Source: Carettochelys insculpta
Taxonomy: Eukaryota; Chordata; Testudines; Carettochelyidae
Assembly (NCBI RefSeq): GCF_033958435.1
Contig: NC_134158.1
Location: 9,054,337-9,118,336, forward strand
DNA: 64,000 nt
Direction of reading: 5' to 3'
Below the pieces are notes generated by a model. The model did no database searches. It was not told the origin of the DNA and saw nothing but the letters and a program-made list of their open reading frames with translations. Below, one piece after another: positions 49,558-63,170 of this stretch. Position 1 is the stretch's first letter; every line of letters begins with the position of its first letter. Made by a program: the position numbers and the translations under genes.

Positions 49558-50571
49558 CCATGTGAAGGAAAGGGACTGAGAGGGCTTTATCCTGCTCGTA
49601 TCAAAGAGGGACCGGCCAGCTGCAGCCATGGGATTTAATTCATGTTTATACTCCTCGAGGAGACAGTATTGCTTTGCTCGGGAGCAAATTTCAGGAGCCC
49701 ACATCTTTTGGCAGCTCCTCTTGTTCATCCTTCATTAAAAGTGCTTGTTTGATGTCATCATTTGATGACTGCAGCCCAGAGAGAAGAATCTTGCGGTTCT
49801 GAGTTCTCTGGCCATCTGTTAGCAAAAGCTCCTTGACTTTCCATCTGGAACTCAATGGCATCGTCTTTTTGTTTGGAGATATTGTTGCTGGTAAGCAGAG
49901 AATGTTCCCTCAAGGCCACCGAGAGGTAAGATTTTAAACGCTTTGCCTCATCCACGCCAGCCCATGCTGTGCCGACCAGCTTGTTCTCCAGCAACTGAGA
50001 CCAGGTGACAGATTTGAGAGTGTTTTTTGGCTGTTTTCTTTTTGAGGACTGAGCTCAGCCATGCTTCAGGAGGCAGGGTCCAGGGAGAGTGTGTCAGACA
50101 GATGGTGGGAGCCATCAGGAGGTGGAGGTTGGGCAGTTGGAGGAGGAAGGATTCTACCAGGTAAAGCTAAGGAAGCTTGGAGAAGTACATAGCTGAGTTT
50201 TCCAAGACACAGGACAACTGGTCAGACAAGCTTTGCGCTGTCGAGAAGGTTGAACGTCTCTGAGGAGCAATGATATAGTTGAGACCCTCCTTCCAGATAA
50301 TGTCCTTCCAGACATCGTCTTGCAGCGGTGATACTTCTCCGGGGAGAGGAAACTCCATGTATGAAGAACAGCGTTTCTTCAACTATGTTCTGCAGAACAC
50401 TGGTGTTCCATGAACCACTCACAAGCGTGCCATTAGCAGCGACGTGCGGCACATGTACGTATCTTCTGTTATTAAAACCAGATTCCATGTTCTTTCTTCA
50501 TCACTATGAGACCCGAGTAAACGACTGCATTTTGTTTTTGCTGTATATGTTGCTGTTGGTTTTGGTCTGAC

Positions 50572-50598
50572 AAGTTTTTTTTTTTTTTTTTTTTTTAA
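50572..50598. repeat. Poly-T tract
   Basis: About 25 consecutive T directly upstream of a MITE beginning GAGGCTATGTCTACAC. Confidence 0.9.
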
Positions 50599-50627
50599 AG
50601 GAAATTTTCAAAGTGGTTCCGCGGTCT

Positions 50628-50925
50628 GAGGCTATGTCTACACGGCACCCGAAACTTGAAATAAGATCTGCCATTTGCACTGTGCAAATGGTGTATCTTA
50701 TTTCAAGTTTATTTTGAAATAGGCTATTTCAGCTTTGCGCTGTCTGAACCTCACCCGATGCTGAAATACTGCCCTGTTTCGAAACACCTCCTGCAACAAG
50801 GGCTGCAGAGATGCTGAAATAGCATGAGTTGTTTTGAAAAATATTTCAAAATAACCGGTGTGCTCCACCCCCTCAGGAGGCTGCAGAGCCCCCATCTCCG
50901 GTGCCTCACTTTGGGGCAGCAGCAA
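50628..50925. mobile_element. Fold-back MITE
   Basis: Starts AGGCTATGTCTACACGGCAC. Arms GAAACTTGAAATAAGATC and ATCTTATTTCAAGTTT surround a CATTTGCACTGTGCAAATG palindrome. Same terminus as the 33,361 element. Confidence 0.65.
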
Positions 50926-51667
50926 AGCAAGGTAAACAAATAACAGTTGTCAAATGTACTGATCTACTGTACAGCTGTACCTGCAGCAATGGGCTGACAC
51001 AGCCAATGGGAATGCCACTGCCCCCTAGGTGAGACAAAGATGTTCCCCCAAGATATCACGTTATAGACGGGTACAAACAAAGCACGCTTTACTGCTGACT
51101 TTTCAGGTTTCCACCTTCTGATGCTACTTAGATACCCCCCATTGCCCTGTGCCTCGGGGTTTGTTTAGATCATCTCTATCCATCATGTGTCACTTTAGAC
51201 CCTTTCCTGAACCTGGGTCTGTATTTGTTAGGAGGAGGTATGAAGGTCTTTTTCAATGAGCTGGTGAGACCTGGTGATTTCAGCTTATGCCAATTATTGT
51301 TCTGTCCTGGGCCAATTACCAATGAGTGATGTGTTGTCTCAGCCCTGTCTGTGCCAAGTTGTGTTTGCAGAGGCCTGCCTCTTGCTCACAGCTTAGCTTT
51401 GCCTTGAGCCATGTTTTGTTGCTCGGCCTCAGGCCTCACACAGGCCTGTGCTGTATGGGCTTAGGCCTTCCAGGTTACTACACCGAGCAGCCCTGGCATG
51501 GGACAGCAGCCCCCCATCCCCAGAGGCCTGCGTCTTGTGTTTGCCATAGGGTAATGTGGTCGCCTTAAGGTCCGCGGGAGTCTTGGACCAGCCATGGGGT
51601 TATGGGATGAGAATGGCAGGGGAGTCCTTGAGGTCGGGCAGTGCGCTGGGAGTGGGGAGCAGGACGG
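50926..51667. other. Intergenic sequence between E and F
   Basis: No gene and no repeat that I can name. Short open frames are unremarkable. Confidence 0.4.
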
Positions 51668-52370
51668 GGGCTACGTCTACACTACCAGATAAATGTGATT
51701 TTATTGAAATAGATTTTATAACGCTGCGTTTTATCCATTTGATTTTGGATATCCTCACTTCCCACAAAGTCCACACAAGGTTGAGTTAGTGCTGTCACAT
51801 TAGAGTGGCCAAACATCGACTGTTGCAGCAATGCATTGTGGGAACCTATCCTGCAGTTCCCTCAGCCCCACATTCTGTGCCCTCCCCCCCAGAGCCAGCT
51901 GCCCCAAACCACGGGCAGCACTCACCCTGCTGCTTCCTACCGGGGTCCCCGCAGCTTGTGGGGGAGCCGGGAAACTGACCAGTACTGCTACACAAGCCAG
52001 GAGCCAGGTGCAGCCAGGAGCCAGCTGGGCGTTGGTCACTTTCCCAGCTCCTGCAAGTGGCAGGCAGCTGGGAGCCATTCTCGGCTCCCTGCCACTTGCG
52101 AGCAGCCAGGAGGTAGGCGTAGCAGTGCCCATCGGCCGCTGAAGACTAGTGAATTTGATTCAAAGACACGGTGCTTCCACGCCAGCCTTCATTCGAACTG
52201 TTAAATTCGAACTTAATGCTACACCCACCTGGATCCGATTACGTGATATCCATGTTACGTCTAGGTTAGTGCTGACTAACTGCAGCTAATCGTATTTACC
52301 TTGAAAACAGTCACTCGGTACAATCAAGCTAAGTGCCTTAAAGTTGAATTTATTTGCTAGCGTAGAGATG
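51668..52370. mobile_element. Long MITE-like element
   Basis: Left GCTACGTCTACACTACCAG and right GCTAGCGTAGAGATGGC are inverted termini about 700 bp apart. The interior is partly GC-rich. No transposase. Confidence 0.5.
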
Positions 52371-52384
52371 GCTTCGGCCTTCTG

Positions 52385-52530
52385 CCAAAATAGTCCAGGG
52401 GTTAGTACAGTGGCCTTGTAAACACAGGGTTGTGAGTTCAGCCCTGGAGGGACTGGGGCAGGTTAGATTCAGTTGGATAATGATGATGCTGGTCATTGCA
52501 TTCCACTGGGGCCCTGTTATCAATGAGGAA
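52385..52530 (+). mobile_element. tRNA-derived SINE head
   Basis: TTAGTACAGTGGCCTTGTAA resembles a pol III A box region followed by a tRNA-Thr(UGU)-like anticodon arm, and GGTTGTGAGTTCAGC a B box. The cloverleaf is imperfect, so it is a SINE rather than a functional tRNA. Confidence 0.55.
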
Positions 52531-52609
52531 AGAGCCGAGCCCTGGCGAGACCAATCCCCTGCTTCGGCGGTGCATGTTGATTAGTTTCTCCTCAAGTTAA
52601 TTCAGCCCT

Positions 52610-53070
52610 TCCAGGAAGAGCGCCCCCCGCCCCGCGGGAGCTGCTGGGCCCAGCGCTGAGCTCCTGAGCCGGCTGCTCCCCCCGGCCCCAGCGCGGCGCT
52701 GCCCGCCCAGAGGAGGATGAGTTCCGCGCTAGGACCCAGGGGCGGCCGGAGCCGCGGGGGGAAGCGATCGCTGGCTGCCCCCGGCCGGCCGCAGGAAGCG
52801 AGCGGCAGCCGCTGCGGGGCCTCTGCTCCCCGGCTCCCTCCCTCCCGGCCGGGCGGGGGCTGCTGCGGGGCCCCGGAGCCCTGGCTGCAGCCGGGAGAGG
52901 GGAACCTCCAGCCGCAGCCGCAGCAGGGCCAGTCCCGCTGCTCCCCGGGCGGGCAGCGCCCCCAGCCTGGCCAGGGCCCTGCCCGGCCCAGCCCCTATCC
53001 CTGCCCCAGCCCAGGGCGGGCAGCGCTCGGGGGGAAGGTGAGAGCCCCCGGCCCGGCGGGGTGCAGGGCA
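52610..53070 (+). promoter_or_regulatory. Gene F CpG-rich promoter and exon 1 (exon end 53,037)
   Basis: Fifth copy, D/F subtype (GCGGCGCTGCCCGCCCAGAG upstream). The core starts near 52,730 and ends GGGGAAG|GTGAGAG at 53,037/53,038, so the donor is GTGAGA instead of GTAAGA. An 18-bp deletion relative to E lies inside the core. Confidence 0.75.
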
Positions 53071-53317
53071 ATCGGGGCAGGTTTGCAATAGACGTGAGTG
53101 GGGGGAGCACCGGAGGTTGGGGGGCGGCTGGAAAACGAGAGCGGCCTGGCTGGGGAAGGGGGGAAAACGGGGGGCCGCGCGTGGCTGGTCGGCAACATTT
53201 TTGGGGGTGGCCAGAATGGCCAGAGCCTGCGCCCCTCCCGCAGGCAGACTCCCACCCCCCGACCTGGCTTCCCGCAGGCTGGGAGGTTGGGTGTGGGAAG
53301 AAGCGGGCGCTGGGAGG

Positions 53318-53620
53318 GAACGTGGGTGCAGGTGGGGGTCGGGGTGCAGGCAGTGGAGGGGAACGCGGGTGCAGGTGGGGGTCGGGGTGCAGGCACTGGG
53401 GGGGAACGTGGGTGCAGGTGGGGGTCGGGGTGCAGGCAGTGGAGGGGAACGCGGGTGCAGGTGGGGGTCGGGGTGCAGGCAGTGGAGGGGAACGTGGGTG
53501 CAGGTGGGGGTCGGGGTGCAGGCAGTGGAGGGGAACGCGGGTGCAGGTGGGGGTCGGGGTGCAGGCACTGGGGGGGAACGTGGGTGCAGGTGGGGGTCGG
53601 GGTGCAGGTACTGGGGGAAA
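53318..53620. repeat. 43-bp G-rich minisatellite, seven units
   Basis: GTGCAGGTGGGGGTCGGGG begins at 53,326, 53,369, 53,412, 53,455, 53,498, 53,541 and 53,584, an exact 43-bp period. Unit variants differ at CAGTGGAG/CACTGGGG and AACGTGGG/AACGCGGG. The G runs could form quadruplexes. It lies 280 bp into gene F intron 1. Confidence 0.95.
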
Positions 53621-54584
53621 GGTAGTTGCTAACTTTAGCCTGGAGCAGAGGGTACTGGATGGAGGCTCCGGCGGGAGCAGAGCCCACTGGGCAGCGTGGG
53701 GGAGTGCATGGGGGGTGCCACAGTTACCCGGGGGCAACCCCCTCTGGCAGTGCCTCCCATGGAAGAGGGGGGGTCTCCAGGTGCTGCTCCCCCCCTTGTG
53801 CACCCTCCCATCCCACCTGCCACCCCAGGCAATTTAAAACACCCTGGGGGCCCCATTGGCAGCTCAGTGGGGCACATCCCTGTACCAGGGCGAGGGGCCA
53901 GAGGATCCATCTCCCCTTCCCTGCTGCACCCCCAGCCTGGCTGCTTACCCTCCCCCATACACACGCCGCCTGGCATGAAGTCTGCAGCGATTGGCCGAGC
54001 GGGGCACCTCACCTCCAATAGCACAGCCCAGACGCTGCTCTGTCACCAGTCACTGGGCGGAATTCGGCAGGGCAGACTGGTGATTGGCACCAGCCATGCG
54101 CGGCCTGTTTTAAACCCCCAGGGCAGCAGGCGGGGCCAGAGGATGTGGGGGTGGGGGGCTGGCAGCGTCTGGGGGTGCTGGGTGCAGGAGCACAGGCAAG
54201 CAGCAGTGAGTTTTGATGGAGGCTGGAGAAGCCTTGCCCCAGTCTGGGGGTACCAAGGGCTAGCTGGCCTTGGCTCCGCCCCTTCCATCCTTGGCCCCGC
54301 CCCTTCAGGGTCACAGAGACCTACCCCCTCCCACCTTGCCCTGGGGTCCCTGGTAGCTGTCGGGGGGTAGGTGGAGGCATCTGCCTATTCTGAAGCTCGT
54401 GGACCACATACAGCCCGATTAGCATCCCCGCTGCGTGCTAGAATTTCTCGGTGCTTGGGTGTGCAAGGACCCCACTCTGCTTGGTAGGGTCACCCTGAGT
54501 CAGTTCCCTGGTCCCCAGGGAGTGACAGGGAGCCGGGAAACTGACCAGCACATCCATCGGAAATGCAGACGAGGTGCTGATTTA

Positions 54585-54860
54585 CACATTGCGTGCCTCG
54601 TTTGCATAATGACGGCCACACGCTGTTCCGGAAGAGCTGTTTTCGAAAGCCAAAACAGCCGTATAGACAGAGTTCATTGTAAAGGAAACCCCGCATTCGA
54701 AAGCACCCTCCTTCCTCATGTTTTTCGCACAGAAGAGATCTTTCGAAAACGGGGTTTGCTTTTCAAAGGAACCCCATCTACACTGCTTGTTTCCCCCCCC
54801 GAAAACAGCACTTCTGCAACAGCAAGTGGCTGTCATTATGCAAATAAGGTGCATGCTATG
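54585..54860. mobile_element. Fold-back MITE
   Basis: TTTGCATAATGACGGCCACA and GTGGCTGTCATTATGCAAAT are inverted ends, with GAAAACGGGGTTTGC-type inner arms. Related to the 33,361 element. Confidence 0.7.
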
Positions 54861-54939
54861 TAAATCAGCACCTCATTTGCATTCCTGATTGGCTGTATTT
54901 GCATTCCTCTTTGGAACGGGGAATGTTGCGTTGCTGTAG

Positions 54940-55130
54940 CCAACATTTCGGATTAGGGCACTAATCTGATATAGGCTCTTTTGGGTGTGGACACTATTTT
55001 GGGATAAGTTTTGCTTATTCTGAGACTTCCTTGCAGCATGGACTCATGATTCTGGAATAGCTGATATTGAAACAATAACTCTGGAATAAGCTATTCTGGA
55101 ATAACTCTGTAGTGTAGATATACCCTAAGA
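54940..55130. mobile_element. MITE-like fragment
   Basis: AATAAGCTATTCTGGAATAA and the end TAGTGTAGATATACCCTAAG match the 41,100-41,150 element. Confidence 0.55.
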
Positions 55131-55351
55131 AACTGTGCCCTGCGGGAGGGAGGGAGTTTAAAAGTTTCTCGACAGGTTCAGTGCTGGTGGGAGGGGCCAG
55201 GTCTGTGTTGTGACAAAGTGACTGAGGGTTTTACCTCCTAGCCTGGTAGATCCCAGAGTGTCTGTCTGCAGGGAGCGTGCCGGGGGCAGTCGGGTGTGAC
55301 AGGGACTCAGGCCCTTCTGTAACCTCCCCCATCACCTCTCTTACCCCACAG

Positions 55352-55439
55352 GCTGAGGAATCAAATCCACGTTTTGCTCCAGATCCTCCCATTGTCCAGC
55401 AGACAGGGAAGGGCCATGGCTGAGATGGAGCCAGCTCAG
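55352..55439 (+). CDS. Gene F exon 2 with start codon (coding 55,416-55,439)
   Basis: TTACCCCACAG acceptor; the exon ends GAGCCAGCTCAG|GTAGGG. Two in-frame ATGs are present: 55,416 (Met-Ala-Glu-Met-Glu-Pro-Ala-Gln) and 55,425. Because the KRAB-A exon of this gene starts with GTG in place of ATG, this exon must provide the start if F is expressed. Confidence 0.78.
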
Positions 55440-57780
<2,341 letters not shown>

Positions 57781-58186
57781 TAGTAGAACCTGTGGGGTCT
57801 CTGTGTCTGAAGCTGGTCGGGTTCTTCCCTGGCCAGCTAGATTAGAGGGGGAGAGTTACATGGGTCACAACTCTGGGGTGATCTCCATGCGGGAGTCTGA
57901 GGCTGAATGGACATCTTAATTCATCTCTGTCTCTCCACTTCCAAGGGGTTGGAAGTCAGGGTTTGCCCTCCCTGGAGTACTTCTCCTTTACACGCCATTA
58001 CTCCAGACATCTTGGGGCAGCGTCCATTGGTGAGGAGGGCTCTAGGTTCTGCAGGCTTGGAAATAGGCAGGAGCTCTGTGTATCAGCAAGTTCCCCACAG
58101 AACACAACTTTTCTGAGGCTTCCGAGAATGTCCTCCACCCCAGTGGTCCGCTGCTCCCAAGGGGTGTGAGTTGTCCCAGGTCCATG

Positions 58187-58800
58187 TAGAATCATAGCAG
58201 CCTAAGGTTGGTCGAGACCTCAGGAGGCCATTGAGTCCAGCCGCCTGGCCAGAGCAGGATCAACCCCAACTCAATCATCCCAGCCAGGGCTCGGTCAAGC
58301 CAGGACTTGAACACCTCTGGGGATGGAGATTCACCACCTCTCTAGGTAACACATTCCAGTGGTTCACCACCCTCCTGGGGAAAGAGTTTTTCCTAATATC
58401 CAACCTCCCCCTCTGTAACTTCAGACCATTGCTTCTTGTTCTGCCATCTGTCACCACTGAGAACAGCCTCTCTCCATCCGCTTTAGAGCCCCGTTTCAGG
58501 AAGCTGAAGGCTGCTACCAAATCACCCCTCAGTCTTCTCTTCTGCAAACTGAATAAGCCCAAATCCTTCAGCGTCTCCTCGCAGGTCATGTGCTCCAGCC
58601 CCTTAATCATTTTGGTTGCCCTCCGCTGGATCCTCGCCAATGCATCCGCATCCTTTCTAGGCTGAGTGTCCCAGAACTGGATGCGATATTTCAGGTGTGG
58701 CCTCACCAGTGCTGAATAAAGGGGAATAATCACTTTTCTAGCTCTGCTGGAAATGCTCCTTCTAATGCACCCCAATATGCTGTTAGCCTTCTTGTAGGAT
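58187..58800 (-). mobile_element. CR1 LINE 3' part in gene F KRAB intron
   Basis: Minus-strand CR1 with [33 protein letters not shown] and [20 protein letters not shown]. The 3' tail (ATAGCAGCCTAAGG) lies at 58,190. 5'-truncated. Confidence 0.93.
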
Positions 58801-58881
58801 CAGGTTCAACGTCTTGTTGACAAACATTCTTCCCATATCACCAGCTACCCTGATCTGGTCTGATTTTTGCCCTCTGCATAG

Positions 58882-58995
58882 GATTCCCTGTTCCCAAGCC
58901 AGAGCTGATCACCCAGCTGGAACGAGGGGAAGAGCCGTGGGTCCCAGATCTCCAGGCTGACAAGGAATGGGCGTGTCTGAGAGGCCCTTGCACAG
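58882..58995 (+). CDS. Gene F KRAB-B exon
   Basis: CTCTGCATAG acceptor, donor GCACAG|GTGAGG, 114 nt. Reads [25 protein letters not shown]. Thr-Gln replaces the Ala-Arg of the other copies. Phases agree. Confidence 0.9.
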
Positions 58996-59291
58996 GTGAG
59001 GAACAAGGGAAGTTGAGGCAGAACCATCTGGCGTACGAAGGAAAGACATGGGACACTCAAAACGTGCTGTGAGCGAAAGTCCTTAGTTCTGCACAGTCTT
59101 ACCTGGGTCAGGGCTATGCTCGAGGTGTCATAGTATTAGGGCAAATATCAACCACAGCTTCCCACGCATCCTATACACTGTCAAGAGTTTTCTCTCTGCC
59201 CTTCCACCCCTGGGAGTGGTTGGGTGCTATGTGGAGGCAGAATCCAAATGTGTCCCATCTCCACCGCAGTTTCTGTGTGTTACCCTAATTT

Positions 59292-59519
59292 CAGACGTGG
59301 AAAAGTACCCCCAAAGTTACTTCAGTCAAAGTGCCGCTGCGTTCACTTCTGGGTACTTGAGTACAATCAAGATGTGATGTGATGTGATGTGGTGTGTGTG
59401 TGTAGTTTTACTCAAGTAGTTTTCCCAAGGGACACCGGTGACTTGTACTTAAGCACACCTGCCCCCCTAGCAACTGTACTTTTACTCAATTAACTTTTGG
59501 AGTGCTTTTTCCACATCTG
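59292..59519. mobile_element. Second hAT-type MITE copy
   Basis: CAGACGTGGAAAAGTACC to CTTTTTCCACATCTG, with ACTTTTACTCAATTAAC as in the 57,061 element. A GATGTGATGTGATGTG/TG repeat lies inside. No clear target duplication. Confidence 0.75.
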
Positions 59520-59604
59520 TCTGATCTACGCTAGAGACCACCCTAGGGTTACACTCGGGATTTTATTAAATGCCACTATAGTGTTAAACTAAATCCATTC
59601 CAGA

Positions 59605-59645
59605 TGTCTGTCTGTCTGTCTTTCTCTCTCTCTCACACACACCTA
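59605..59645. repeat. TCTG/TC/CA simple sequence
   Basis: Consecutive TCTG, CT and CA dinucleotide-type runs. Confidence 0.85.
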
Positions 59646-59924
59646 CTCATGCATTCATTGATTCCTCAGGCCCTCACACAGGCTAGGTTGCAAAGACAGC
59701 CAAGGCATAGTCCAGGGGTGGCCAACCTGAGCCTGAGAAGGAGCTGAAATTTACCAGTGTACATTGAAAAAGAGCCCCTGCCCTATAGCAGCAGCCCACC
59801 ATCCGCAGATCAGCTCTTCTTTCTCCTCCCACTGCGATCAGCAGTGTCCCAGCCTGCGGGAGGTTCTAGAGAAGGTAGGAAACACTGCGTTAATGACCTA
59901 TCACCTGGCTCCAGCCGTTCTTAG

Positions 59925-60195
59925 GGTGTGTCTATACTGACTCAGCGTTCGACGCGCCACGTTTGATCTTTTGGGGTTTGATTTTGCCACGTCTGTGAAG
60001 ACGCGGCAAAATTGATCTCTCTGGGATCAGCTGTCGACCCTGGTTCTCCATGCTACCACGTGGCGTAAGGAACATCGTCGCTAGGCTGAAGAGCCCCGGT
60101 CTACACAAGGGCAGAAAGTTGGTTGCTAATGGCGTAGCTAGAATTGGTGTATCAGGATTGACTCCCTGCCCTGGGGTAGACCAGGCCTTGGTCTT
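59925..60195. mobile_element. MITE-like DNA transposon
   Basis: Left GGGTGTGTCTATACTGAC, right GGGGTAGACCAGGCCTTG; interior GCGGCAAAATTGATC and GGCGTAGCTAGAATTGG. Related to 1,590 and 29,092. Confidence 0.6.
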
Positions 60196-60371
60196 GCTGG
60201 TTTTCTTACCAACCAGACACAGCCTTTATTCACCCTTACTCTCTTATTGTGGGCTTAGTCCAAGTTATGGAACTTAAAAACCAAGTGGCTGAAACTTACA
60301 AAGATTACAAAGCTGAAGAGTTCACAGTCTTTCAACAGGTTGCAAACTTGAAAAGCAAAGCAGCTGAAGGT

Positions 60372-61277
60372 GACAAAGAATGTTACTTAATGTGGATAAG
60401 TCGAAGGTAATGCACCTTGGAAAACATAACCCCAACTATACTTACAATACGATGGAGGCTAATTTAGCTATAACTAATCAGGAAAGAGATCTTGGAGTTA
60501 TCATGGATAGTTCCTTGAAAACATCCACGCAGTGTGCAGAGGCTGTGAAAAAGGCAAATAGGATGTTAGGTATTATTAAGAAAGGGATGGAAAATAAAAC
60601 AAGGAGTATCTTACTACCCCTGTATAAATCTGTGGTACACCCACATCTTGAATACTGTGTACAGATGTGGTCTCCTCACCTAAAAAAAAGATATCCTGGC
60701 ACTGGAAAAGGTTCAGAAAAGGGCAACTAAAATGATTAGGGGTTTGGAACAGGTCCCGTATGAGGAGAAACTAAGAAGATTGGGACTTTTCAGTTTAGAA
60801 AAGAGGAGGCTGAGGGGGGACATGATAGAGGTCTATAAAATTATGACAGGTGTGGAGAGGGTGAATAAGGAGAAGTTATTTACTTGTGCCCATAACACAA
60901 AAGCTAGAGGACACCAAATGAGATCGATGGGTAGCAGGTTTAAAACTAATTAAAGAAAGTTCTTCTTCATTCAGCGCTTAGTTAACCTGTGGAACTCCTT
61001 GCTAGAGGAGGCTGTGAAGGCTGGGGCTATAACAGAATTTAAGAAAGAGCTAGATAAATTCCTGGAGGTTAGGTCCATAAGAGGCTGTTAGCCAAGGGTA
61101 GGAATGGTGTCCCTGGCCTCTGATTATCAGAGGCTGGAGATGGATGGCAGGAGACAAATCGCTTGATGATTGTCTTCGGTCCACCCCCTCTGGGGCACCT
61201 GGCACTGGGCACTGTCAGCAGACAGGCTCCTAGGCTGGATGGACCTTTGGTCTGACCCAATATGGCCGTTCTTAGGT
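60372..61277 (+). mobile_element. CR1 LINE (second subfamily), 3' third
   Basis: MLLNVDKSKVMHLGKHNPNY, then [59 protein letters not shown], ending at GGACCTTTGGTCTGACCCAA. One frame break near 60,725. Lies in the intron before the gene F finger exon. Confidence 0.93.
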
Positions 61278-61419
61278 AAGAACCAATAAACAGGATAGTA
61301 GCTCGGGCGGGGGCTTTATATAACCCTGTGTTGTGTTTTCCCTCTTTGGTGTTCCCTTTTCAGTCCTTTCTGCCCTGCAGGGGCAGTGACTTCTGTCTGG
61401 ATTCACTCTCTCCCAGCAG

Positions 61420-63170
61420 GTGATTGGACACTGAGTGAGCTCAAGGAGGAGAATGAGCAGCTAGAAGGCTCTGGGGCAGAGGAGCCGCAAGAGACGTTTT
61501 TGAGACGAGCGGAAGGGAACGTTTCCCAGGGCTCGGAACATGGAGGTACCTGGGGAGATGGGGACAGATCAGAGATGCAGCTGGGAAACTGTCCCAGGAA
61601 GAAACTAGATGAATCTATTCAAGGTGACAGAGGATTCAACAAACCCGAGGACAGCCCAGTCCAACAGACAATTCCCAGGGAAGAGGATCTCTACAAATGC
61701 CTCGAATGTGGATGCAGCTTTCCTGAGAAGTCCCACCTTCTCACACACCAGAGACTGCACCCGGCGGGAAAACCCTATAAATGCTTGGAGTGTGGGAAAA
61801 GATTTAAGGAGAGCTCCCAGCTGATGGTTCATCAGCGAACCCACCCAGGAGAGAAGCCCTTTAAATGCTTGGAGTGTGGGAAAAGCTTCAACAAGAATTC
61901 CTATCTCCTTATACACCAGAGACTGCACACAGGAGAGAGACCTTATAAATGCCTGGAGTGCGGGAAAAGTTTCACACAGAACTCCCACCTTCTTGGACAT
62001 CAACGAAGCCACAGAAGCGAAAAGCTGCATAAATGCCTGTCCTGTGGGAAAACGTTCAGTCAGCGCTCCTGCCTCACAAAACACGGGCGAATTCACACCG
62101 GAGAACGGCCTTATTCGTGCCGTCTGTGTGGGAAAAGTTTCAATTTGAAGTCTGCCCTTAATATGCACCAGAAAACTCACACGGGAGAGAAACCCTACAC
62201 CTGCTTGGAATGCGGGAAATCTTTCAGGCAGCGTTCCAACCTTACTAAACACAGGCGAATCCACACCGGTGAGAGGCCCTTTACCTGTCCAGAGTGCGGG
62301 AAAAGATTTAACGAAAGGTCCCAGCTTTTGGCTCATCAGAGAATTCACACCGGCGAGAAGCCCTATCTGTGTGTAGATTGTGGGAAGAATTTCAGCCGCC
62401 TATCCAACCTGCTTTCTCACCGAAGACTGCACACGGGCGTGAAATGTTACAAATGCCGGGAATGTGGAAAGAGCTTTATCCAGAGTTCCAACCTGATTGC
62501 GCACGAGAGAACTCACCGAGGCGAGAGACCCTATAAATGTCTGGAGTGTGGGAAAAGCTTCAGAAAAAATTCATCCCTTTGCCAACATGGGCTGATCCAC
62601 ACCGGAGAGAAACCTTACCAGTGCCTGGACTGTGGGAAAGGTTTTATCCAGCGTTCTTCCCTCACGAAACACGGGAGAATCCACACGGGAGAAAAGCCTT
62701 ATACATGCCTGGAGTGTGGGAAAAGTTTTAGTCAGAGCTCAAATCTGACAGCCCATCGGAGAACTCACACGGGAGAGAGACCTTATAAATGCCTGGTGTG
62801 TGGAAAGACTTTTAACCAGCGTTCCTGCCTTACGGAACACGAGAGAATCCACACGGGAGAGAGACCCTTTAAATGCCTAGAGTGCGGTAAGACTTTCAAC
62901 CAGCGTTCCTGCCTTATTCAGCATGGGAAAACCCACACAGGAGACAGACCCTATCAATGTCCGGAGTGCGGGAAGTGTTTCAACATGAAGTCGTCCCTGA
63001 ATATACATCAGAAGATCCACACGGGAGACAAACCCCATAAATGTTTGGTCTGTGGAAAAACATTCAGCCAGCGTTCCTATCTTTCTAAACACGGGAAAAT
63101 CCACGCAGGAGAGACACCCAATAAGTGCCTCGAGTATGGGGAAAACGTCACGAAGAGTTCTGTGGATTGA
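61420..63170 (+). CDS. Gene F: terminal exon with 17 C2H2 fingers
   Basis: Acceptor TCTCCCAGCAG, then G|GT GAT TGG ACA. The spliced model (55,416-55,439, 57,631-57,757, 58,882-58,995, 61,420-63,170) gives about 671 residues. The linker is shorter than in B-E (fingers start near residue 182) and different, though [20 protein letters not shown] is distantly like the others. All 17 fingers keep Cys2His2, with classical TGEKPY/TGERPY linkers; several have HGR/HGK between helix and second His (finger 5 [14 protein letters not shown]). A last unit is degenerate ([14 protein letters not shown]) before TGA. F is an older branch of the array. Predicted nuclear DNA-binding protein; target unknown. Confidence 0.93.

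Larger units (their letters stand above)
48640..50360 (-). pseudogene. Possible dead retrocopy of an unidentified gene
   Basis: Apart from the CR1, the minus strand reads protein-like segments: DDVWKDIIWKEGLNYIIAPQ near 50,270-50,330, LLENKLVGTAWAGVDEAKRL near 49,930-49,990, a [20 protein letters not shown] segment near 49,810-49,870, KQYCLLEEYKHELNPMAAAG near 49,620-49,680, and AAKVIMAELAKENTLKERME ending in a stop near 48,640-48,700. The frame shifts between pieces. I do not recognise the parent. It could be a processed pseudogene or a transposon ORF. Confidence 0.4.

Noticed and set aside
52385..52530. tRNA-Thr gene
   Set aside because: A and B boxes are recognisable but the stems are imperfect and the element continues as a SINE-like body.
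52592..53803. 403-codon minus-strand frame and matching plus-strand frames at the gene F promoter
   Set aside because: They run through a 43-bp minisatellite and CpG-rich sequence and are open in several frames, so composition and repetition explain them.
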